From the NCBI RefSeq assembly GCF_021442385.1, contig NZ_MUZA01000017.1:1-64000 (forward strand): DNA of 64,000 bases, in the 5' to 3' direction. The position numbers and the translations under genes were made by a program. The stretch's first letter is position 1. Each line of letters begins with the position of its first letter. The notes under the pieces are model-generated. The model made no database searches and had not been told where the DNA came from. It saw nothing but the letters and a program-made list of their open reading frames with translations. Source of the stretch: Micromonospora sp. MH99. Its GTDB lineage: Bacteria > Actinomycetota > Actinomycetes > Mycobacteriales > Micromonosporaceae. Of the stretch, positions 8,463 through 21,000 are shown piece by piece.

Positions 8463-11400
8463 ATGGCCTTTCGGACCTGGGGCAGACTACTGCTCACGGC
8501 GCTCGGGGTGAGCGTGCTGGCCGGAGCCGGCCAGCTCGGCGTCGCGTACGGCTTCGGCATCGTCCGACTCACCGGCGCCTTCACCGGCACGACCGTCAAC
8601 CAGTGGCCTGCCCAGCTCGTCTGGGTGGGCTGGTTCGCCGCGAACGCCGCCGTCGCCGGCGCCGTCCTGACCGGTCGTCTGGCCCGTCGGGACACCCCGG
8701 CGGCCAGCACCGGCCGGCAACTGGCCATCGGCGGCGCCGCCGCCCTCGGCGCCACCGCCGTGGCCCCGCTCTGCATGCAGCCCGCCCGAGCCGCCGAGTT
8801 GATCTCGGTGGACCCGGTCTGGGCGGTCGGCATCTGCGCCATCCTCGGGGCGGTCATCGGAGCGGGCGCGGCCGTCGCCGTGCTGTTCCGACCCGAACTG
8901 GGCTGGAACATGGCGGCCGTGGCCGGGGCGGTCTGGCTGCTGGCGTTGATCTCCGTCCTGCCGTCGCTCGGCACCGCCGGCCCGCTGCCCACGGTCCGAC
9001 TCGGCGTCCTCGAACCGAGCTGGCTGAACGACGCCGCCGCGCAGCGTCTGGCGCTGCTCCTGCTGCCCGTGGTGGCGCTGCTCGCGGGCGCCGCCACCGC
9101 CGGGTTGGCCCGCTGGCGCGGCCAGGTCCCGCTGGTGAGCGGGGCGACCGGGGTGGCCGGTCCGGTGCTTGTGGCATTCGCGTACCTGACCGCTGGCCCC
9201 GGCGACGCGGTGGACCGCTACCAGACCACCCCCTACTACGGCGCGCTGATCGCGATCCTCGCCGGCGCCCTCGGTGCCGCGGCCGCGGCCCTGCTGCGCT
9301 GGCCCATCATCGCCCGTACCGCCGATCCCCAGGCGATCGCGCCGACCGACATCCTGCGCCCGCTGCCCGCCGGCCCGTCCCTGCCGGACGCCGAAGCGGC
9401 GAGGTCGACGGGTCCGGCCGACGACGCGACCCCCAGCGGTGGGGACCTGGCGACCACAGGCCCGGGTCCGCGCGCCGCCGACGACACCGCAGGCGTACGC
9501 ACCGTCCCCGCCCACTGGGACTGGCCGGCGACCACGGCGAGCGGCCAGCACGGCACGGTCCCCGCCGACGCGACGCCCCCGGGGCCGGCGCCCCGACCGG
9601 TCGGCCGCCGCCAGCACGCCGACACCACCTCGGACGCGGCGACGGCGGGCACCCCGAGCCAGGACACGCTTCCCACGGGCGGGCAGCACGACCGCGCGAC
9701 CAACCCGCCGGCCCCCGCCTCGTGGCTGACCGACCCGACCGGCGAGTTCACCGCCGGGCGACAGACGACACCGTCGAGCCGGGACGGGGACGCAATCGGC
9801 GCCGCCGTCCCGATGCCCGCCGTCCCGGCGTCCACCGCTGCGGTCGGCGACACAGGGGCTGCCGGCCCGACGCCCCGCGCGGACGCCGACGACCCGACCG
9901 GGAAAACGACGACGGCCACGACCGCCGGGGACGACCGAAGCAGCGACGACACGACGACCAGCGACCCGGCCATCCCGGTCCCGCCGGTCGCGGTCCCGCC
10001 GGTCGCGGTCACACCGAGGGCGGACGACGCAGGCACGCCGAGTGCGGGCAACGCGACCACGCCGGTCGCGGACGGCGCAGGCACGCGGGTCGCCGGCAAC
10101 GCGGGCACGCCGAGCGCAGACGTCGCAGGCACGCCGGTCGCGGGCAACGCAGCCGCGACGAGCGCGGGAACCCTGAGCGCGAGCAGCGCGGCCACGCCGA
10201 GCGCGGGCAACGCGGCCACGCCAAGCGCGAGCAGCGCGGGAACCCCGAGCGCGGGCAACGCGGCCACGCCGAGCGCGGGCAGCGCGGGCGACGGCACGGC
10301 CGACGCACCCGCACCCAAGCCGCGTCGTACGCGCAAGCCGAAGTCCACCCCGGCCGAGGTCACTCCGGGCACGACCGCCGAGGACACGGCGGCAGCCGCC
10401 GGGTCGACAGGTGGGCGTACCAGGCGGCCGGCCCGGTCCGGCAAGGCCACCGACGTGAGCGGCACCGAGTCCGCCGGGCCGGTCGACCACGCTGCTCCCG
10501 GGCCCGACCAGGACGCTCCCCTGCCCGACCGGGACGCTCCCCTGCCCGGCGACACCGAGCCCGCCCAGGCGAGTCAGACCGGCGGAAAGGGTCTGCGGGA
10601 GCAGACCGACGGGACCGGTGCAGAGAGCCGGCGCGACCGGGCCGCCGGCACCGATTCGACGGTCACCACCGCCCCGGTTGGGGATCCCGCACCCGTTGTG
10701 GGTTCCGCGACGGGTCGCGCCGAACGGTCCGCGGCGCAGGGTGACGGCGGCGCTTCGTTGTTCGGCGAGGCGAGTGTCGACGGCCCGGAGGCCGACCGGT
10801 GGACCCCGACGGCACCGGCCTGGCCGGTCACCTCGGCGTGGACCGCCGCACCGGGGACGGCCGACCCCGAACCGTCCGCTTCGGATGCTCCGGTCCCGGC
10901 GGAGGAGTCGACCGACTGGACGCCCCGCTTCCGGCACCGGGCGCCGCTGCCGGACCTGAGCCGCGCCAGCACCTGGGACGCCTTCAACACCACTCGACGC
11001 ACCGCCGCGTCGGACCGGACCACCAGCACGGCCGACCAGAGCACCGGCGCACCCGGCCAGGGCAGCCCGACCGCCGGCATTCCGGACCAGGACGGCCCGA
11101 CCGCCGCCACGCTCGACGGGGGCCTACCGACAGGCCGCGCCGCCAGCACCACGGGCCAGGCCAACAGCACGACAGACCAGCGCGGCAGCACGACGGACCA
11201 GCACGGCAGCACGACGGACCAGCCCGGCGGCACGACGGACCGGGCCGTCGGCAGGCGCGGCCGGGCCGGCGAGGCCACCGGTACGCCCGCCTCGGCGGGA
11301 TCTGTCGCGCCGCCGTCGACCGGCCCGGGCATACCCGGGCAGAACGGCGCGTCGGGCACCGCCGGCAGTGGCGCGTCCGGCACCGCCGGCAGTGACGGGC

Positions 11401-11675
11401 CGGACAGCGACGCCCGACGGGCCGTGCCGACGTCCACCGACGACGCGGAGCAGCCCTCCCGGCGGGGACGGCTCGGTGGCCTGTTCCGGCGCAACCGGGT
11501 CCGGGCCGACGAGGAGAAGCGGTCCGCGGCGGATGCGGCGGAGCCGCTGGCCACGCAGGACGAGGAGTTCGTCGACTGGGTCGCCGGGCTCGGCAAGCCG
11601 ATCGCGGACAACGAGCCGGAGCAGGAGAACGGGCGTCGTTCGCTGCGCTCCACCGGCCGTCACCACCGCGACTGA
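8463..11675 (+). CDS. Polytopic membrane protein with long low-complexity tail
   Basis: 1070 residues from the ATG at 8463; in-frame GTG codons shortly upstream are alternatives and no clear ribosome binding site decides. About eight hydrophobic segments occupy residues 5-285, ending in LIAILAGALGAAAAALLRWP. The remaining ~780 residues are rich in Thr, Ala, Pro, Asp and Gly. They include an imperfect 8-residue tandem repeat (consensus GTPSAGNA), a basic patch PKPRRTRKPK, a 7-residue STTDQxG repeat, and a final charged RRGRLGGLFRRNR plus acidic segment. I do not recognise a family. A membrane anchor carrying a disordered, possibly cytoplasmic tail is the simplest reading. Confidence 0.75.
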   Translation: MAFRTWGRLLLTALGVSVLAGAGQLGVAYGFGIVRLTGAFTGTTVNQWPAQLVWVGWFAANAAVAGAVLTGRLARRDTPAASTGRQLAIGGAAALGATAVAPLCMQPARAAELISVDPVWAVGICAILGAVIGAGAAVAVLFRPELGWNMAAVAGAVWLLALISVLPSLGTAGPLPTVRLGVLEPSWLNDAAAQRLALLLLPVVALLAGAATAGLARWRGQVPLVSGATGVAGPVLVAFAYLTAGPGDAVDRYQTTPYYGALIAILAGALGAAAAALLRWPIIARTADPQAIAPTDILRPLPAGPSLPDAEAARSTGPADDATPSGGDLATTGPGPRAADDTAGVRTVPAHWDWPATTASGQHGTVPADATPPGPAPRPVGRRQHADTTSDAATAGTPSQDTLPTGGQHDRATNPPAPASWLTDPTGEFTAGRQTTPSSRDGDAIGAAVPMPAVPASTAAVGDTGAAGPTPRADADDPTGKTTTATTAGDDRSSDDTTTSDPAIPVPPVAVPPVAVTPRADDAGTPSAGNATTPVADGAGTRVAGNAGTPSADVAGTPVAGNAAATSAGTLSASSAATPSAGNAATPSASSAGTPSAGNAATPSAGSAGDGTADAPAPKPRRTRKPKSTPAEVTPGTTAEDTAAAAGSTGGRTRRPARSGKATDVSGTESAGPVDHAAPGPDQDAPLPDRDAPLPGDTEPAQASQTGGKGLREQTDGTGAESRRDRAAGTDSTVTTAPVGDPAPVVGSATGRAERSAAQGDGGASLFGEASVDGPEADRWTPTAPAWPVTSAWTAAPGTADPEPSASDAPVPAEESTDWTPRFRHRAPLPDLSRASTWDAFNTTRRTAASDRTTSTADQSTGAPGQGSPTAGIPDQDGPTAATLDGGLPTGRAASTTGQANSTTDQRGSTTDQHGSTTDQPGGTTDRAVGRRGRAGEATGTPASAGSVAPPSTGPGIPGQNGASGTAGSGASGTAGSDGPDSDARRAVPTSTDDAEQPSRRGRLGGLFRRNRVRADEEKRSAADAAEPLATQDEEFVDWVAGLGKPIADNEPEQENGRRSLRSTGRHHRD
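10032..10286 (+). repeat. 24-bp coding tandem repeat (8-residue unit)
   Basis: About ten imperfect 24-bp units encode variants of GTPSAGNA or ATPSAGNA inside the membrane protein at 8463-11675. One unit is shortened (SASSA). The pattern points to slippage or recombination within a disordered tail. A second 21-bp repeat encoding STTDQxG lies at about 11167-11241. Confidence 0.8.
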
Positions 11676-11710
11676 ACCGCCCGACGACACTTCGGGACAC
11701 CGATCCCGTC

Positions 11711-11786
11711 TGATCGACTCGGGTTCGCTGAATCCGGGCTGTCCACTGCGCTGGGACACCCGAGGTCAGTGAACCCGAGTCGATCA
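11711..11786. repeat. Long palindromic element
   Basis: Arms 11711-11731 and 11766-11786 match at 20 of 21 positions, with a G-U pair possible at the other, around a 34-base spacer. The element lies between the convergent membrane-protein gene and thiC, so it can act as a bidirectional terminator. It has no T-run and its size is more like a dispersed palindromic repeat. Confidence 0.65.
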
Positions 11787-11797
11787 TGCCGGCCCGG

Positions 11798-17056
<5,259 letters not shown>

Positions 17057-17060
<4 letters not shown>

Positions 17061-17680
17061 GCCAGCGCCCGCAGCAGGTCGACGGTCGCCCGCGCGGGGT
17101 CGGCGGCGCCGGAGAGCGCACCGACCACCGCCACCCCGTACGCCCCGGCGGCCCGCAGCTCCGGCACCCGGGCGGCGGTCACCCCGCCGATCGCGATGAC
17201 CGGCACGTCGACGGCATCGGCGACGTCGCGGACGCCCGAGGGCCCGATGGGATCCGGCAGACCGGTCTTCGTGCTGGTGGTGTGGCACGGGCCGACGCCC
17301 AGGTAGTTGGCGCCGGCGACGACCGCCTCGATCGCGGTCCGGGGCTCGCGGGCGGTGGCCCCCAGCACGCCGGTCGGGCCGAGCACGTGCCGGGCGGCGG
17401 CGACCGGCAGGTCGTCGGCCCCGACGTGCCCACCGGCGGCGCCCACCGCGAGCGCCACGTGCAGCCGGTCGTTGACCAGGCAGGTCGCCCCGTACGGCGC
17501 GCAGAGCGCCAGCACCCGGCCCGCCAGGTCGTACGCCTCGCGGTCGGTGGCGGAGTCCTCCACCCGGACCTGTACGACGAGGTCGGCGCGGGCCGCCGCG
17601 AGGGCGGCCCGGACCACGGTGAGCGGGTCGCGCCCGGGTCGAGTGTCGGTGACGAGATGCAGTCGTCCAAGGGACGGCAC
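17057..17680 (-). CDS. thiE: Thiamine phosphate synthase ThiE
   Basis: 207 residues, GTG at 17680 preceded by ggagg; it is the first gene after the TPP riboswitch. ThiE couples HMP-PP to thiazole phosphate. Diagnostic segments are LHLVTD, TCLVNDRLHVALAVGA, GHVGADDLP, the loop GVGPCHTTSTKTG, PVIAIGGV and GVAVVGAL. The usual QLREK motif reads VQVRVED, so the lysine is absent, while the ThiE/TenI-like protein at 14190-14939 keeps REKD. This copy, with the NDR and HTTSTK loops intact, is the better candidate for the true synthase. Confidence 0.92.
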
Positions 17681-17689
17681 GGCAACGCT

Positions 17690-17780
17690 CCTCCCTGCGC
17701 CGGCATTACCCGGATCAGGTTCAACGGTCGGGGGCTGTCAGCCCCCCTCTCAGCCCGGTACACCGGGCTCCCGTGGGTTA
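17690..17780 (-). ncRNA. TPP riboswitch (THI element)
   Basis: Read on the minus strand, the conserved THI-box parts are present. CTGAGA (17748-17753) follows a gagcccggtgtaccgggct hairpin. A variable hairpin gggggctgacagccccc comes next. CCTGATCCGGGTAATGCCGG (17699-17718) completes the pyrophosphate-binding arm. The element ends just before the thiE ribosome binding site (ggagg), so sequestration of that site on TPP binding is the likely mechanism. It should control the whole thiE-O-S-G-tenI-D-C operon. Confidence 0.95.
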
Positions 17781-17790
17781 CTTGCGTGTC

Positions 17791-17819
17791 ACCGTACGAC
17801 AGTTCCGCCGGTCTGCCAA
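17791..17819 (-). promoter_or_regulatory. Promoter of the thi operon
   Basis: On the minus strand TTGGCA (17814-17819) and TACGGT (17791-17796) are separated by exactly 17 bases. Transcription from here would start about at the first riboswitch bases, as expected for a THI leader. Confidence 0.7.
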
Positions 17820-18074
17820 GGGACTGGCCGTCGGCCGGAGGCCACTCCATCGATGGGGTACTTTCTCCGGTCCTGTTCGGAATGTCGCCCGCCGTTGCAG
17901 AACCGTTACCAGCCGGCATCTTGCCCGACATCGATACACCAGAATTAATTTGTTCAGCGATTCGACAAAATGCCGGCGTGGACGCCCTGGCACGGCGTCC
18001 CCACCGGCTCCATCCGGGACGGTCTTCGGCAGCCGGCCCCCGCGATTCCTGTCCACCGCGACATTGGAGGCGGC
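17820..18074. other. Intergenic region between thi promoter and the ThuA-domain gene
   Basis: About 255 bases upstream of the giant secreted protein gene. It contains an AT-richer patch near 17940-17975 (gaattaatttg) that is unusual for this sequence and may be part of the plus-strand promoter. No clean -35/-10 pair is visible and I see no gene here. Confidence 0.35.
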
Positions 18075-21000
18075 GTGTCCCGTTCTCGTCGTGCCCGTTT
18101 ACCACTCACCGCTACCCTGCTGTCCCTCGCGCTAGCCTCGACGACCCTGCTCGGGTCGCCGGCGCAGGCGGCTCCGGCCGCAGCGCAGATCCCCGCGCGA
18201 GACGTGCCGGTCGCGGCTCCGCTCTCCCAGGCGGTGCCGAAGGCACCGAAGGCCGCAGCGGCCGACCCCTACTCCGTCCTGGTCTTCTCCAAGACCGCCG
18301 CCTTCCGGCACGACTCCATCCCCACCGGCATCGCCGCCATCCAGCAGCTCGGCGCGGCCAACGGGTTCACTGTGGACACCACCGAGGACGGCGCCGCGTT
18401 CAACGACGCCAACCTCGCCAAGTACAAGGCCGTGATCTGGCTCTCCACCACGGGTGACGTCCTCGACACCGACCAGCAGGCGGCCTTCGAGCGCTACGTG
18501 CGGGCCGGCGGCGGTTACGCCGGTGTCCACGCGGCCTCCGACACCGAGTACAGCTGGGCCTGGTACGGCGACCTGGTCGGCGCGTACTTCGCCAACCACC
18601 CGCAGAACCAGCAGGCCACCGTCAAGGTGGAGGACCACGCCCACCCGTCCACCGCCGACCTGCCGGACCGCTGGTCCCGGTTCGACGAGTGGTACAACTT
18701 CCAGACCAACCCGCGGCCGGACGTGCACGTGCTGGCCAGCCTGGACGAGAAGAGCTACACCCCGGGCGCCGGCGCGATGGGCGCCGACCACCCGACGGCG
18801 TGGTGCCAGGACTTCGACGGTGGCCGCTCCTGGTACACCGGCGGCGGGCACACCCGCGAGTCGTACGCCGAGCCCGAGTTCCTCAAGCACCTGCTCGGCG
18901 GCATCCAGACCGCGGCCGGCGTGATCGACGCCGACTGCGGCGCCTCGAAGACCTCCAGCTTCGAGAAGATCACCCTGGACAGCAACACCAGTAATCCGAT
19001 GGAGCTGGACATCGCGCCCGACGGGCGGGTCTTCTACATCGAGCGCGACGGCCGGGTGCAGATCATCAAGCCCGACACCGGCAGCACCGTCACCGCCGTC
19101 GACCTGGACGTCTTCACCGGCAACGAGGACGGCCTCATCGGCATCCGGCTCGACCCGGATTTCGCCACCAACAAGTGGGTGTATCTCTACTACGCCCCGA
19201 ACGACGGCGTCACGCGCAACCTGCTGTCCCGGTTCACGGTGACCGGCGACACCATCGACCCGGCGAGCGAGAAGCAGGTGCTGCGGGTCGACACCCAGCG
19301 CAACACCTGCTGCCACGCGGGCGGCAGCATGACGTTCGACAGCGCCGGCAACCTCTACCTGGCCACCGGTGACAACACCAACCCGTTCGAGTCGAACGCC
19401 TACGCCCCGCTCGACGAGCGGCCGGGCCGTCAGGACTACGACTCGCAGCGCACCGCCGCCAACACGAACGACCTGCGCGGCAAGGTGATCCGGATCCACC
19501 CCGAGGACGACGGGACGTACACCGTTCCGACCGGCAACCTCTTCGCGCCGGGCACCGAGAAGACCCGTCCCGAGATCTACGCGATGGGCTTCCGCAACCC
19601 GTTCCGGATCGGCACCGACCCGAAGACCGACACGCTGTACGTCGGGGACTACGGACCGGACGCCAACGCCAACAACCCGGACCGGGGCCCCCGCGGTCTG
19701 GTCGAGTGGAACGTCGTGACCCCCGGCAACTACGGCTGGCCGTACTGCACCGGGACGAACGAGGCGTACAACGACTACACGTTCCCGTCCGGCCCGAGCG
19801 GGCCGAAGTTCGACTGCGCCGCGCCGGTGAACAACTCGCCCAACAACACGGGCCTGACCAACCTCCCGCCTGTCGTTCCGGCCACCGTCGACTACGGCTA
19901 CGCCGGTGACGCGCGGTACCCGGAGATCGGTGGCGGTGGCGCCCCGATGGGCGGCCCGGCCTACCGGTACGACGCCAACCTCAACTCCCCCCGCAAGTGG
20001 CCGGCCTACTACGACGGCAAGGCGCTGCTCGGCGAGTGGAACCAGAACAAGATGTACACGATGCAGATGACCGCCGACGGCAAGTCGTTGGTGGACATCA
20101 ACCAGCTGCTCACCGGCATGAAGATGATCCGGCCGATGGACTTCGAGTTCGGCCCGGACGGCGCGCTCTACCTGATCGAGTGGGGTACGGGCTTCGGCGG
20201 CAACAACGACGACTCCGGCATCTACCGGATCGACTACACCGCCGGTGACCGCGCACCGATCGCCGCGGCGTCCGCCAACCCCACGTCGGGGCCGGCGCCG
20301 TTGACCGTCACCTTCTCCAGCGCCGGCTCCCGGGACCCGGACGGCGGCGATCTCACCTACGCCTGGACCTTCGGCGACGGGCAGACCTCCACCGAGGCCA
20401 ACCCGACGCACACGTACGCGATGGCGGGCAACTACACCGCCCAGCTCACCGTGACGAACCCGAAGGGCCGTACCGCGGTGGCAAACGTTCCGGTCACCGT
20501 GGGCAACACCGCGCCGACGGTGAGCATCGAGTTCCCGCCGGACGGTGGCTTCTTCAACTGGGGTGACCAGGTCCGCTACACGGTCAAGGTGACCGACCCG
20601 GAGGACGGGCAGATCGACTGCGCCCGGGTGAACCTCCAGGTGCTGCTCGGTCACGACGAGCACGCCCACCCGCTGGAGCAGCACACCGGCTGCACCGGCA
20701 CGGTCCAGACGTCGCTCGCCTCCGGGCACGGCGCCGAGGCGAACGTCTTCGCGGTCTTCGAGGCCACCTACACCGACGATGGTGGCGCCGGCGGCGCGGG
20801 CGCGCTCACCGGCCGGGACATCGAGATCCTGCAGCCCAAGCAGAAGCAGGCCGAGTACTTCACGGCCACCGGCCGGGTGCCGGGCAGCACCGGCGGCGGA
20901 GACGCCGGTGTGCAGCGGGAGGCCGGAGCCGACACCGCCGGTGGCGGCCAGAGCATCGCGTTCATCGAGGACGGCGACTGGTGGTCGGTCGTCCCGGCGG

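Noticed and set aside
10032..10286. Regular 24-bp spacing suggesting a CRISPR-like array
   Set aside because: The units are contiguous coding repeats with no spacers and are read in frame as a low-complexity tail.
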